From: MedAcidi-G1 sp000817085
GTDB taxonomy: Bacteria; Actinomycetota; Acidimicrobiia; Acidimicrobiales; MedAcidi-G1
Direction of reading: 5' to 3'
Length of the DNA: 64,000 nucleotides
Assembly: GCA_045568635.1 (NCBI GenBank)
Contig: JBJLAO010000001.1
Span: 124,001-188,000, forward strand
Shown: piece by piece, positions 53,179 to 62,244 of the stretch
Layout: each line of letters opens with the position of its first letter
Position numbering within the stretch: position 1 is the first letter of the stretch
Notes under the pieces: model-generated
The model's database searches: none
The model's input: the letters and a program-made list of their open reading frames with translations, nothing else
Told to the model about the DNA's origin: nothing
Made by a program: the position numbers and the translations under genes

Positions 53179-53680
53179 GTTGTAGTTGAACCAACTGAAA
53201 AGGCTTAGTGAATCCCTCAACCATTACCTCTCCCAAATCAGTTTGAGTCAGATTCATTAGTGGCGAAACTAGTTCCTTCGGTGCTAAAACTTGACCAGGT
53301 CCAGCACTATCACATAGTCGCGAGGCCAGAATAACTTCTCTCCCTACGTGATCATCTCCTTCGATTAGCAGAACCCAGCCACCTGCTATTCCAGCTCTTA
53401 CTGGTAGTTCAAAATCTGAGTCATTAATAAATGAGTTAATTTCAAGTACTGAATCAACAGTTTCTTCTGGTTCTACACCAACCAGCATCACGCCATCACC
53501 GAGCCACTTAGCTATTCTCACACCTCTTTTACTTGCAATGTTACGAACAGCATTACGGAACTGAACCAAAACGTCTACTGCCTGCTCATCTCCAGCTTTT
53601 TCATTAAAAGCGGTAAACCCTGAAAGATCTATAAAAGCAAAAGTTCTATCTATTCTTCGTAATACGAAATCAGTATCCAC
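53168..53680 (-). CDS. class III nucleotidyl cyclase domain protein
   Basis: 170 residues from a GTG at 53680. It consists of just one cyclase catalytic domain: FAFIDLSGFTAFNEKAGDEQA holds the first metal Asp, and KWLGDGVMLVG the second; the C-terminus has GREVILASRLCDSAGPGQVLAPKELV. No sensor domain, receiver or membrane part is present. It would make cAMP or cGMP if active; the specificity residues cannot be judged by eye. It is 16 nt after lgt on the same strand. Confidence 0.87.
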   Translation of the reverse strand: MDTDFVLRRIDRTFAFIDLSGFTAFNEKAGDEQAVDVLVQFRNAVRNIASKRGVRIAKWLGDGVMLVGVEPEETVDSVLEINSFINDSDFELPVRAGIAGGWVLLIEGDDHVGREVILASRLCDSAGPGQVLAPKELVSPLMNLTQTDLGEVMVEGFTKPFQLVQLQQAE

Positions 53681-53696
53681 ATAAAGACCGTACTTG

Positions 53697-54506
53697 CTAA
53701 AACCCCTCTGAGGGCTTCATTGAATCAATAGATCGTTTTCTACCGAAAAATACAACTAATAAACCTGAAAGGATTGCTATCAAACTCATCCAAATATTTA
53801 CTCTGACTCCAAATATTAAGGAGGCATTATCGATTCTTAGCGCCTCTATCCAAAGCCTTCCTAACCCATATCCCAACATCCAAATTCCTATTAACCGACC
53901 TGGTTTCAAAAACCCAGCTCGATCGCATCTGACCAAAAGAAACGCTAATAATAAGTTCCAAACTGCCTCATAAAGAAAAGTCGGGTGAAAAGTCGAATCT
54001 GCTGTAAAATCGTTCGGCCTATGTTGATAATCTATTTCTAACGCCCAAGGCAATTCCGTAGGTTTCCCGAATAGTTCTTGATTAAACCAATTACCCCATC
54101 TACCTATCGCTTGTGCAACGGGTATTGAAGGAATTACAGCATCAAGAACTTCAGCAGTATTTATACCCCGCTTCTTAGCAATGGTTACTCCTACAATCAC
54201 CCCGAGTATTAATCCGCCTGGTATCCCTAAACCTCCCTGCCAGATGGCAGGCGCATCTTCCCACCGACCCCTAAAGGAACGCCAATCAGTGATTACATGA
54301 TAAAGACGTGCTCCGACAAGACCGAAGGGCACTGCCCAGATCATTATTTCAGAGATTTCTTCAGCTTCTCCACCTTTATTTTCCCAGCGTTTCTGACACC
54401 ACCAGATTGCTACTAAAACTCCAAGAGCAATCATCAGTCCATAGGCACGCAGTTCAATTGGACCAATATGAAATGAGCTTGAAGAAGGGCTAGGTAGAGA
54501 AGCCAA
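53697..54506 (-). CDS. lgt: prolipoprotein diacylglyceryl transferase
   Basis: 269 residues from a TTG at 54506 with no clear ribosome site, so the exact start is uncertain. It is an integral membrane enzyme with about seven helices. The Lgt signature GRWGNWFNQELFG is at about residue 136, HPTFLYEAVWNL follows, and RLWIEALRID is near the C-terminus. It transfers diacylglycerol from phosphatidylglycerol to the lipobox Cys of lipoproteins, such as the two Thr-rich ones in this window. It is followed by the cyclase gene. Confidence 0.95.
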   Translation of the reverse strand: MASLPSPSSSSFHIGPIELRAYGLMIALGVLVAIWWCQKRWENKGGEAEEISEIMIWAVPFGLVGARLYHVITDWRSFRGRWEDAPAIWQGGLGIPGGLILGVIVGVTIAKKRGINTAEVLDAVIPSIPVAQAIGRWGNWFNQELFGKPTELPWALEIDYQHRPNDFTADSTFHPTFLYEAVWNLLLAFLLVRCDRAGFLKPGRLIGIWMLGYGLGRLWIEALRIDNASLIFGVRVNIWMSLIAILSGLLVVFFGRKRSIDSMKPSEGF

Positions 54507-54529
54507 ATTAAAAATTAGAATAACTCCAA

Positions 54530-56326
54530 TTAAATAGAGAAAAGTTCTTCAGAAACCGCAAATAAATCAGATGAACCTGCGGTAACAGCTCCGAGTTGAG
54601 CTCTGGTCAGAGGCAAAAGCTGCTCAGCATAAAAATTTGCTACAGTCATTTTGCTATTACGGAAATCCGAGTCCCCCACGTGCTCATTGCTTCTAGCCCC
54701 AATTGCCAAACGTGCCAAAAACCATCCACCAACCAACTGTCCTAACATCCGCAGATAAGGTGTAGCTCCAGAAATGGCTCCCACGGGGTCTTCAGTTCCT
54801 TTTTCAATAAGCCAATCGGTAGCCTCTTCAACAGCCTGCAAGCTGTCAGTGAGATTTAATTTAATAGTTTCAAATTCTTCCCCCTGCTGATTAAGGCTTC
54901 CAATAAATTCATTTATCTCGTCAAGAAGATCCCTGATGACTTTGCCTTCATTCATTCTTAATTTTCTTCCAACTAGATCAATCGCTTGAATACCATTCGT
55001 TCCTTCATAGATAGGTGAAATACGAGAATCTCTAAGATGTTGAGCTGCGCCTGTTTCCTCGATATACCCATAACCTCCATGAACTTGGATCCCTAGAGAA
55101 GTCATTTCAACACCTAAATCAGTGCACCAAGCCTTGGAAATAGGTGTCAACAACTCAGCCCTATCTGAAGCTAGTTGTCGTTCTTCACTTTCAGGGTGAC
55201 TCTTGGCCAGATCCAGAGCTGCAGCATTTGCATACAAAATACATCTCATCGCATCCGTATAAGCTCTCATGGTCAATAGCATTCGTCTTACATCTGGATG
55301 TTCAATTATTAAAGATTGCTCGCCTGCTTCGGCCCCCATAGCTTTACCTTGGCGCCTGTCCAAAGCAAAAGAAGAAGCTTGCTGCAGTGCTCTCTCTGCT
55401 ACTGCCAAACCTTCAACTCCAACACCCAAACGGGCATTATTCATCATTTTGAACATGTAGCGCATTCCTTGATGCTCTTCGCCTATCAAGTAGCCAATAG
55501 CTCCATCGCCCGCTTCACCGTAGGAGATCACACAAGTTGGACTGGCATGAAGACCTAACTTGTGTTCAAGAGATAAACAACGGTAGTCGTTACGTTCGCC
55601 TAGCGATCCATCATCCTGAACTAAATACTTTGGGACAATAAAGCAAGATATTCCCTTCGTCCCTGGTGGACTATCTGGGGTGCGAGCCAATACCAACTGG
55701 ATGATATTTTCAACTAACTCATGCTCTCCAAAGGTTATAAAAATTTTAGTTCCAAAAATTCTGTAAGTTCCGTCTTCTTGAGGAACAGCCTTAGTGGTTA
55801 AAGCTCCAACATCAGAACCCGCTTGTGGCTCAGTCAAATTCATAGTTCCTGACCACTCACCAGCAACTAACTTTGGTAAAAAAACTTCTTTTTGAGCTTC
55901 ATCTGAAAAAGTATGTAAACAATCAATTGCACCTGCTGTAAGCATGGGACCCATCGACCATGCCCTACTCGCTGTTGCCAACAATTCTGTCAAAACAGTG
56001 TGCATGGCTAATGGAAAACCGCCCCCTCCATAGTCAGGATCTTGTGCAATAGCCCCCCAACCGGAATCTATAAAGTGGTTCCAAGCGTCCCCAAATTCGT
56101 CTGGCATAGTAACTACACCATCCGACACAGAACATCCTTCTTGATCACCAATTTTATTAACAGGCGAGATAACTTCAGCTGCAAAACGTCCAAGCTCTTC
56201 AAGAACTCCGTCTATCGTTTCGACGTCCACATGTTCATAACCAGGCAGGTCGCATAATCCACTTATATCACTAATCTCTTCTAGAACTAGCCTGATGTCG
56301 TTTAAAGGAGGTTTATATTCAGTCAT
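54530..56326 (-). CDS. acyl-CoA dehydrogenase, large form with C-terminal extra domain
   Basis: 598 residues, longer than the two ~405-residue enzymes here. It has LTEPQAGSDVGALTTKA, FGTKIFITFGEH, ITLARLGVGVEGLAVAERALQQ-like middle features, GIQVHGGYGYIEETGAAQHLRD and the ISPIYEGTNGIQAIDLVGRKL C-terminal motif. The last ~150 residues are the helical extension typical of this FadE5-type class. It acts on acyl-CoAs in beta-oxidation, often saturated medium or long chains. It is 42 nt downstream of tdk and may be transcribed with it. Confidence 0.94.
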   Translation of the reverse strand: MTEYKPPLNDIRLVLEEISDISGLCDLPGYEHVDVETIDGVLEELGRFAAEVISPVNKIGDQEGCSVSDGVVTMPDEFGDAWNHFIDSGWGAIAQDPDYGGGGFPLAMHTVLTELLATASRAWSMGPMLTAGAIDCLHTFSDEAQKEVFLPKLVAGEWSGTMNLTEPQAGSDVGALTTKAVPQEDGTYRIFGTKIFITFGEHELVENIIQLVLARTPDSPPGTKGISCFIVPKYLVQDDGSLGERNDYRCLSLEHKLGLHASPTCVISYGEAGDGAIGYLIGEEHQGMRYMFKMMNNARLGVGVEGLAVAERALQQASSFALDRRQGKAMGAEAGEQSLIIEHPDVRRMLLTMRAYTDAMRCILYANAAALDLAKSHPESEERQLASDRAELLTPISKAWCTDLGVEMTSLGIQVHGGYGYIEETGAAQHLRDSRISPIYEGTNGIQAIDLVGRKLRMNEGKVIRDLLDEINEFIGSLNQQGEEFETIKLNLTDSLQAVEEATDWLIEKGTEDPVGAISGATPYLRMLGQLVGGWFLARLAIGARSNEHVGDSDFRNSKMTVANFYAEQLLPLTRAQLGAVTAGSSDLFAVSEELFSI

Positions 56327-56368
56327 ATTTTCAGGTTAGCGAACTTGACGTAAGACCCGCTGTTCGCG

Positions 56369-57016
56369 CTAGCCGTTTACTGATTTAACTTCTTTATGTG
56401 AAGCATGTATAGGAACAACCTGACGATCTGGGCCCGAATCTCCGTCTAACCAGTGCTGACGACACCGAAGCTCATAAGTGACATCTTGGTCTTCCGGATC
56501 GTCAACTACGACAAGATCTCCATCGTAAACTTGTTCACCTTCAACTAGCCGCGCATTATGAGTAGCTCGTCGTCCACACCAACAACGCGCTTCAACTTGC
56601 ACTTCAATCCTCTCGTCGGAAAGTTCCAGCAACCTTCTAGTCCCTTCAAACAATTCTCCTTGAAACGAAGTAAGAAGTCCAAAGGTGTAAACTTCCGCTC
56701 CAATCTCGTCAACTACACGAGCTAACTGTTCTATCTGATCAACCGAATAAAACTGCGCCTCATCGCAGATCATGTAATCAAGAGATCCATTGTTTTCTTT
56801 TTCTTTCAGAGCGAAGTCGTAAAGATTGAACTCTGGGGAGACTTGAACAGCATCCGCAGAGACCCCCAAAGCACTGGAAACTTTACCACCCGCTCTATCT
56901 AGCTGACTGCAGAGGATTCCAAACAACCCTCTGGAGGATAAATTATGATGGATTTGCAGAGCCAAGGTGCTTTTACCGGACCCCATGGTGCCGAAAGAAA
57001 ATCTTAGAGATGCCAT
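56369..57016 (-). CDS. tdk: thymidine kinase (type II)
   Basis: 215 residues. The P-loop FGTMGSGKSTLAL is at about residues 8-20, the DEAQFY motif (YMICDEAQFYSVDQIEQL) near 85, and the zinc-ribbon Cys (RCWCGRRATHNARL, later ELRCRQHW). The lasso YDGDLVVVDD region follows it. It phosphorylates thymidine in the salvage path. It is preceded by a 196-nt AT-rich gap in which nothing further was seen. Confidence 0.95.
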   Translation of the reverse strand: MASLRFSFGTMGSGKSTLALQIHHNLSSRGLFGILCSQLDRAGGKVSSALGVSADAVQVSPEFNLYDFALKEKENNGSLDYMICDEAQFYSVDQIEQLARVVDEIGAEVYTFGLLTSFQGELFEGTRRLLELSDERIEVQVEARCWCGRRATHNARLVEGEQVYDGDLVVVDDPEDQDVTYELRCRQHWLDGDSGPDRQVVPIHASHKEVKSVNG

Positions 57017-57212
57017 CAGACTAGCTCTCTGAAAGAACTTGAATCAATTAGACATATTTTCATTGCCATATTTATACCTAGTTTGTAGACCTAATTCGAC
57101 GATAGTGCTTAAATAATTAACTAATCAATAAAATCTGCAACTTGTTTATTTTCGTTAAATAATTATTATTTCAGAATCAGAAAATCTAGACAATTCCGAT
57201 ACTGTCATTTGT

Positions 57213-57968
57213 ATGAAGCAGATCTTTCCAGAAGAAATTGAAGTGGACCCAATAACTGTTTACAACAGTGATGTCAGAACACCTTTCAAAACGAGACCCT
57301 GGGTATTGCTAAATATGGTTAATTCTGTGGATGGCTTCGTTTCCTTTGAAGGTAGAGCAGGAGGATTAAGCGGGTTAGCGGATAAAAATATCTATCAAAT
57401 AATCAGGGGACTTGCGGACATTATTCTGGTCGGGGCGGGTACCGTTCGATCCGAAAATTACAAGGCACCAAAAACACCCCAGGGCAGATTAGCTGAGTTT
57501 AGAGAATCTAGAGGACAAGAAAAACGTCCTAGAATAGCTGTTCTTTCTGGTGAGCTTAATCTAAATCCTGATATGGGCTTGTTCGCTGAACGTCATCCCG
57601 AAGACAAACCACCTCTCATTTATACAAAAAGTGAGTCACTCGAAGAAAATGCTTCCAAATTAGTGTCATCATCGGAGATTATCGATTTTCCAGAAAAAGA
57701 ACTAACTGTTTCAAGGGTTGTCAGCGACCTCTTCAAACAAGATGGAAAAATTGTTGTTTGCGAAGGTGGTCCAAATCTGAATGCAAACTTGTTAGCTGCT
57801 GGTTTAATAGACGAATTCTGCCTAAGCGTTTCACCTAGGGCCGTCGGCGGAGAGGACCCTGCAGCATTTCTTAACAATCCAGTTAACTCTCCTGTCGAAC
57901 TGACCGTGGATCGAATACTAATGGAAGAAGAATTTTTGTTTTGTCGTTACCTGACAATTAGAAATTAG
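57213..57968 (+). CDS. RibD C-terminal-type pyrimidine reductase
   Basis: 251 residues. The fold is dihydrofolate-reductase-like, as in the reductase half of RibD: WVLLNMVNSVDGFVSFEGRAGGLSG, ADIILVGAGTVRSENYKAP, VVCEGGPNLNANLLAAGLIDEFCLSVSPRAVGG. It binds NADPH and would reduce 5-amino-6-ribosylaminouracil phosphate or another pyrimidine; stand-alone forms are common in actinobacteria and the substrate is uncertain. No other riboflavin genes are nearby. It is convergent with the LysM gene (8 nt). Confidence 0.9.
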   Translation: MKQIFPEEIEVDPITVYNSDVRTPFKTRPWVLLNMVNSVDGFVSFEGRAGGLSGLADKNIYQIIRGLADIILVGAGTVRSENYKAPKTPQGRLAEFRESRGQEKRPRIAVLSGELNLNPDMGLFAERHPEDKPPLIYTKSESLEENASKLVSSSEIIDFPEKELTVSRVVSDLFKQDGKIVVCEGGPNLNANLLAAGLIDEFCLSVSPRAVGGEDPAAFLNNPVNSPVELTVDRILMEEEFLFCRYLTIRN

Positions 57969-57976
57969 ATAAGGAT

Positions 57977-58360
57977 TTATAACCCACTGTTAAGAACAAT
58001 ACGTTGCCCCGGTTGTAGTTGAGCCCCGCCCGTAACTTTTGAAAGTTCATCAACTGTATATCTTATGTCTGTACCTTCGGGATTAAATTTGTCAGCAATT
58101 TCCCAAAGAGTGTCGCCGGGTTGTACAACATATATAACTGGATTTCCAGCAGCTTCGACTACTGAACCCCCAGGAACACCGTGAATTCGGCCAATAATTT
58201 CATTAGCCATTAAAACACCTAAAAATACGACTAATCCGACCAGTGATAAAAAAGCTAGACGGCGACGTCGATAAACTTTTTGCGGCAATGCTCTAGAGGC
58301 AAAATTCTGTAGCTGAGGGTGAGTAATGTCGTAGGAGCTATAAATGACTGAAGTATTCAT
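57977..58360 (-). CDS. LysM membrane protein next to lexA (candidate SOS cell-division suppressor)
   Basis: 127 residues. One membrane helix at about 35-51 (LAFLSLVGLVVFLGVLM) with a basic RRRR before it, a spacer, and a LysM domain at about 75-124 (YVVQPGDTLWEIADKFNP then LQPGQRIVL). A LysM-plus-membrane protein divergent to lexA has the layout of YneA (Bacillus), DivS (Corynebacterium) and Rv2719c (Mycobacterium), SOS-induced proteins that delay division or cut wall. Three LexA boxes lie in the shared intergenic region. A direct division role here is inference. Confidence 0.85.
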   Translation of the reverse strand: MNTSVIYSSYDITHPQLQNFASRALPQKVYRRRRLAFLSLVGLVVFLGVLMANEIIGRIHGVPGGSVVEAAGNPVIYVVQPGDTLWEIADKFNPEGTDIRYTVDELSKVTGGAQLQPGQRIVLNSGL

Positions 58361-58426
58361 GTATACATCCTTTCAAAGGGGTGTGACATAGCTGTTTTAT
58401 AAGGAAAAACACTCAAATACTTGACA

Positions 58427-58442
58427 AAGAACGTTTGTTCGG
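58427..58442. promoter_or_regulatory. LexA box 1 (GAACGTTTGTTC core)
   Basis: GAAC-GTTT-GTTC at 58429-58440 matches the actinobacterial/Firmicute LexA half-sites in full. It overlaps the TTGACA -35 region. Confidence 0.85.
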
Positions 58443-58456
58443 GGAACATATGTGCG

Positions 58457-58472
58457 TCGTACAAGTGTTCGA
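58457..58472. promoter_or_regulatory. LexA box 2 (one mismatch)
   Basis: TCGTACAAGTGTTCGA fits TCGAAC-N4-GTTCGA with one mismatch (T for A in the left half). It lies midway between the other two boxes. Confidence 0.6.
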
Positions 58473-58488
58473 TCATGGTATAATGATA

Positions 58489-58504
58489 TCGAACGTTTGT
58501 TCGA
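58489..58504. promoter_or_regulatory. LexA box 3 (perfect TCGAAC-N4-GTTCGA)
   Basis: TCGAACGTTTGTTCGA is a perfect box 27 nt before the lexA start codon and just after the TATAAT. Confidence 0.92.
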
Positions 58505-58530
58505 TTGCAACTAAAAAAGGTTTTTTTATT

Positions 58531-59175
58531 ATGAACGAAAATTCTCTAACAGAGCGCCAAGTCCAAATACTAGAATTCATCGATAGCGAGTCTAGGAAAC
58601 GAGGGTTTCCACCTTCCGTTCGAGAAATATGTAAAGCTGTAGGCCTGACATCCCCTTCAACGGTGCACGCTCATCTTTCCAGTCTTCAAAAATTGGGCTA
58701 TCTGCGTCGTTCTGACCCTGGTAAGCCTCGTGCTATAGAGGTGTGTTTTGATCCAATAAGCGGAGTTGCCGTTGATCGAGGGGCCGTCCAACATGTTCCT
58801 CTTGTCGGCGATGTTGCGGCAGGAGTTACAGTTTTTCGACAAGAAAATATTGAAGAGTCTCTTCCTCTTCCTGCCGAATTTACTGGCGAAGGGAACCTCT
58901 TTATGCTCAGGGTTAAAGGTGACTCGATGACAGGTGACGGAATACTTGATAATGACTACGTGGTCGTAAAGTCTGAAACTTCTTCAAGTTCTGCAGATGA
59001 ACTTCTCGTCGTTGAACTACCTGAGGCCGATGGAACCGTGGGTGTTAAGCGGCTTAAGCGACAAGGGAATAAAGCCATAATCTGCTCATCAAATCCAGAC
59101 TTTGAAGACATCCATTACAAAGTAGATGAAGTAAAAATTATCGGCAAAGTCGTAACTGTTCTACGAAAGATATAA
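58531..59175 (+). CDS. lexA: SOS repressor LexA
   Basis: 214 residues from the ATG at 58531 (AAAAGG upstream). A longer frame to 58435 would run through the LexA boxes and is rejected. The N-terminal winged helix has TERQVQILEFIDSE and SVREICKAVGLTSPSTVHAHL. The C-terminal protease has the Ala97-Gly98 self-cleavage site (GDVAAGV), Ser132 in GDSMTGDGI and Lys173 in GVKRLKRQG. It represses DNA-damage genes until RecA triggers autocleavage. The three boxes upstream indicate autoregulation and control of the LysM gene. Confidence 0.97.
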   Translation: MNENSLTERQVQILEFIDSESRKRGFPPSVREICKAVGLTSPSTVHAHLSSLQKLGYLRRSDPGKPRAIEVCFDPISGVAVDRGAVQHVPLVGDVAAGVTVFRQENIEESLPLPAEFTGEGNLFMLRVKGDSMTGDGILDNDYVVVKSETSSSSADELLVVELPEADGTVGVKRLKRQGNKAIICSSNPDFEDIHYKVDEVKIIGKVVTVLRKI

Positions 59176-59186
59176 AGCTTCTTTAG

Positions 59187-60242
59187 CTAGTTTCCTTCCA
59201 GGACTCTTTTAATTGTCTGAAAAGTAACTTCTAAATTCTCACGCTCCACCCTCTCTCCAGCTGTGTGAGCCAGTGTCGCATCACCTGGACCAAAGTTGAT
59301 CGCTGGAATTCCTTGCTCAGAGAAAAAAGCTACATCTGTCCATCCTAATTTTGCACGAGTTTCAATACCCTCACCTATAGAAGCAAGCAAAGAGTGTCCC
59401 ATGCCGGGTAAGGCCGCTGGTGCCATGTCTATTAACTCGACTGAGTCCCCATCTTCCATGTACGGCATAAAAAATTCTCTTACATGATTTTCAGCTTCCT
59501 CAGAGTTTCGATCTGGTGCATGTCGATGGTTCACTAGCAGCGTTGCAGCATCAGGTATCACATTGCCCGCCACTCCCCCTTCGACACCAACCGCTTGTAA
59601 TGCCTCACGAAACTGGCAGCCATCTATCACAGGCTCCCTGTATTGATACTTTTCTAAAGCACCAAGCACACTACTTAAACGGTGAACAGCATTTCGGCCC
59701 ATCCATGGACGTGCAGAGTGTGCTCGTTCACCTTTAAATGTCAATAAGAATCTCATTGTCCCTTGGCAACCTGCTTCGATCAAAGCACTTGTCGGCTCTC
59801 CTAAAACTGCTGCATCCCCACTTAATAAGTCAGGCGCTTCAGTAAAAATTTCTTTCAAACCATTATGCTCGCGCGCTACTTCTTCACGAGCATAAAAAAC
59901 CCACGTCGTATCTACTTCATAATCCGTTGCAGACTGAGCAAGCTCTAGCATTACTGCAATGCCGCCTTTCATATCTGCACTTCCAAGACCCCAGCATGTG
60001 TCATTCTCAATCTTCGCCCCTGATTCTGTGTCGCCGGGTACCGTGTCAGTGTGACCTGCCAAAATCAGTCTTTGCCCTTTATTTAAGCTTGTTCTAGCTA
60101 TCAAATTGTCTCCAACACGATCAATTGACAAATGAGGAACTGCGCTTAATTCTTTTTCGATCACTGAAACAAGCGGGCCTTCTTCAAAGCTAACAGATGG
60201 AATATCAACTAGTTCTGCAGTTAACTCCAATAGATCACGCAT
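59187..60242 (-). CDS. dapE: succinyl-diaminopimelate desuccinylase
   Basis: 351 residues, M20 metallopeptidase family. Metal ligands are in LAGHTDTVPG (His, Asp), WGLGSADMKGG (Asp), YAREEVAREHNGL (Glu-Glu) and GEPTSALIEAGCQG; the C-terminal His lies in HTAGERV. It hydrolyses N-succinyl-LL-diaminopimelate to LL-DAP and succinate. It follows dapD and dapC on the same strand. The pathway role is clear from the neighbours; ArgE or another M20 member would be unlikely here. Confidence 0.94.
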   Translation of the reverse strand: MRDLLELTAELVDIPSVSFEEGPLVSVIEKELSAVPHLSIDRVGDNLIARTSLNKGQRLILAGHTDTVPGDTESGAKIENDTCWGLGSADMKGGIAVMLELAQSATDYEVDTTWVFYAREEVAREHNGLKEIFTEAPDLLSGDAAVLGEPTSALIEAGCQGTMRFLLTFKGERAHSARPWMGRNAVHRLSSVLGALEKYQYREPVIDGCQFREALQAVGVEGGVAGNVIPDAATLLVNHRHAPDRNSEEAENHVREFFMPYMEDGDSVELIDMAPAALPGMGHSLLASIGEGIETRAKLGWTDVAFFSEQGIPAINFGPGDATLAHTAGERVERENLEVTFQTIKRVLEGN

Positions 60243-60260
60243 AACTGTAGTGTCCAGTTT

Positions 60261-61085
60261 TCAAGTCGTTACTCCATGTGTGCGTAATACTTCATTCAGG
60301 GCCGACTTGTCGTGTCGCTCTCCTGGTTCCAAATACCGGACAACCAAAACGCATGGCAATCCAAAACTTCCTCCGGTAAATTGCCTCTCCCTACTAGCCT
60401 GAACGGCTACGCACCATGACGGCACAATTCCTCTACTCAACTCTTCGCCAGATTCAGCATCAATAACGGGTATTGAACCAGTTAAAACTGCTCCAGCTCC
60501 AAGAACCGAGCCTTCGCCCACAGAAGCGCCCTCGGCCACTATGCACCTGCTTCCAATAAGACACTCATCTCCTATAAAGACTGGAACAGCATTAGGGGGT
60601 TCCAAAACACCACCGATACCAACTCCGCCTGATAAGTGAACGTTCTTTCCTATCTGAGCGCAGGAGCCAACAGTCGCCCAAGTGTCAACCATAGTATTTT
60701 CACCTACGTAGGCTCCGATATTCACATAGCTAGGCATCATCACAACGCCGGGAGCCTGATAACTACCCCATCGAGCAGATGCTCCAGGAACAACTCTCAC
60801 TTTGCTCTCAGAGTAGTTTTTCTTTAGAGGTATTTTGTCAACAAATTCAAAGGGTCCTACTTCTTGTATTGACATTTCAGATTGACGAAAAAGTAACAAA
60901 ATTGCTAATTTCAACCATTCATTTACTTGTACGCCATTTTCACTGTCGTATTCAGCTACTCGCTCTTCACCCGTGTCTAGCAAGTTTATAGCCTCATGAA
61001 TTAGAGAATTGACTTCCGAATCTTCGGTCGTTAGTTGGTCTCTTCTCTCCCATATGTTTTCTATTTCTTTGGCTAAATCAGTCAT
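60261..61085 (-). CDS. dapD: tetrahydrodipicolinate N-succinyltransferase
   Basis: 274 residues, exactly the length of the E. coli-type DapD. A left-handed beta-helix of hexapeptide repeats runs through the middle: MPSYVNIGAYVGENTMVDTWATVGSCAQIGKNVHLSGGVGIGGVLEPP, then FIGDECLIGSRCIVAEGASVGEGSVLGAGAVL. It transfers succinyl from succinyl-CoA to tetrahydrodipicolinate. Many actinobacteria, Mycobacterium included, carry a different, longer DapD form; this one resembles the proteobacterial type. It lies 18 nt before dapE. Confidence 0.95.
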   Translation of the reverse strand: MTDLAKEIENIWERRDQLTTEDSEVNSLIHEAINLLDTGEERVAEYDSENGVQVNEWLKLAILLLFRQSEMSIQEVGPFEFVDKIPLKKNYSESKVRVVPGASARWGSYQAPGVVMMPSYVNIGAYVGENTMVDTWATVGSCAQIGKNVHLSGGVGIGGVLEPPNAVPVFIGDECLIGSRCIVAEGASVGEGSVLGAGAVLTGSIPVIDAESGEELSRGIVPSWCVAVQASRERQFTGGSFGLPCVLVVRYLEPGERHDKSALNEVLRTHGVTT

Positions 61086-61107
61086 ACCTGAGATTACCTC
61101 TTATTCC

Positions 61108-62244
61108 TTAATTCGAAAGCAAGTTTTTAACTAAACTAGCTCTTTGTCCCAACAACTCAATCCGATCGTCAGTGGCAACCGCAGCAACTCTTATATACCC
61201 CTTACCTCCTTCACCAAAAAACTCACCCGGGGTGACAACCATGCCTAGGTTCTTGGCCAATTTTTTAACTAGTCGCCACTCACCGCCGGATGCGGCTATC
61301 CAGAGGTAGAAGGATCCTTCTGGCATTGTCGTTTCGATCCCAAGGGATTCAAAAATAGTAATTAACTTAGAGAGTCTCCCTGAGTACAACCGCCTCTGTT
61401 CATCTACATGCTGTTGGTCAGTCAAAGCGGCTATTCCCGCATTCTGTGCTGGCCCCGAAAGCATGAATCCTTGATGTTTTCTGACTTCACGCAAATAACT
61501 GACTATTTCTGCATCTCCAGCGTAAAACCCAACTCTCATACCAGCCAGATTTGATCTTTTAGAAAGAGAATGAATGGCTAGTACACCTTCTTTACTATTT
61601 TGAAGAACGGACTTTGGAGAAGTGGACCATGTGTATTCCACATAGCATTCATCTGACAGAATTGTTACTCCATTTGCCACACCCCAATCAGCAATCTCAC
61701 TTAAATCTTCGATTGCACCTGCGGGGTTACCGGGACTGTTAACCCACAGGCAAATGGCTCGCTTAATATCTTTTTTATCAATTCTTGAAAGATCAATTCT
61801 CCAATCCTTATCAACTGGAACTGCAACCGAGCGACAATTAGCCAATTGCGCCCCCATCGAATAAGACGGGTATGAAACCGCTGGATACAAAACAGTGTCC
61901 TTATCGGGATCTCTCAATTTAAGAACTGCAGGCAACCCTGTAACAATCTCCTTAGTTCCGATACAGGCCCCTATTGAGGTTTCAGGGATGTCCACTCCAA
62001 GGCATCGGTTCAGCCACCCGGAAGCTGCCTTCAAAAAATCGTCACTTCCGACCGAGGAAGGGTAAGGACGTGCCGAACTAAGGCTCGTTTCAGAGACAAT
62101 AGCTCTTCGAACGACTTCAGGTACTGGGTCACAGGGTGTACCTATAGAGAGATCTACAGCTCCACCCGGTAAAGATCCAGCCAAGGCTCTGAACTCATCA
62201 AGCTGTTCGTAAGGGTAAGGAGGCGGAAGGAATTTTTTTATCAT
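61108..62244 (-). CDS. dapC: succinyldiaminopimelate aminotransferase (DapC type)
   Basis: 378 residues, a fold-type-I PLP transaminase. Motifs: GAVDLSIGTPCDPVPEVVRRAI, WVNSPGNPAGAIED, ILSDECYVEYTW and the PLP Lys in HSLSKRSNLAGMRVGFYAG; the C-terminal Arg is in KGYIRVAAV. This is the actinobacterial type of DapC. It takes the amino group from glutamate to N-succinyl-2-amino-6-oxopimelate. Its start overlaps the end of hflX by 4 bases and dapD follows, supporting the role. Confidence 0.93.
   Translation of the reverse strand: MIKKFLPPPYPYEQLDEFRALAGSLPGGAVDLSIGTPCDPVPEVVRRAIVSETSLSSARPYPSSVGSDDFLKAASGWLNRCLGVDIPETSIGACIGTKEIVTGLPAVLKLRDPDKDTVLYPAVSYPSYSMGAQLANCRSVAVPVDKDWRIDLSRIDKKDIKRAICLWVNSPGNPAGAIEDLSEIADWGVANGVTILSDECYVEYTWSTSPKSVLQNSKEGVLAIHSLSKRSNLAGMRVGFYAGDAEIVSYLREVRKHQGFMLSGPAQNAGIAALTDQQHVDEQRRLYSGRLSKLITIFESLGIETTMPEGSFYLWIAASGGEWRLVKKLAKNLGMVVTPGEFFGEGGKGYIRVAAVATDDRIELLGQRASLVKNLLSN

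Larger units (their letters stand above)
58421..58484 (+). promoter_or_regulatory. lexA promoter elements
   Basis: TTGACA at 58421-58426 is a perfect -35 with a weak -10 about 17 nt later (near 58444), and TATAAT at 58479-58484 is a perfect -10 with a poor -35. At least one starts lexA transcription; LexA boxes overlap both. Confidence 0.55.

Noticed and set aside
57017..57212. Hidden feature in the AT-rich gap between tdk and the reductase gene
   Set aside because: No reading frame, LexA box, tRNA or clear hairpin found; probably just promoters.
58435..58530. Longer LexA starting at 58435
   Set aside because: The extra 32 residues run through the promoter and LexA boxes; the ATG at 58531 begins the standard LexA N-terminus.
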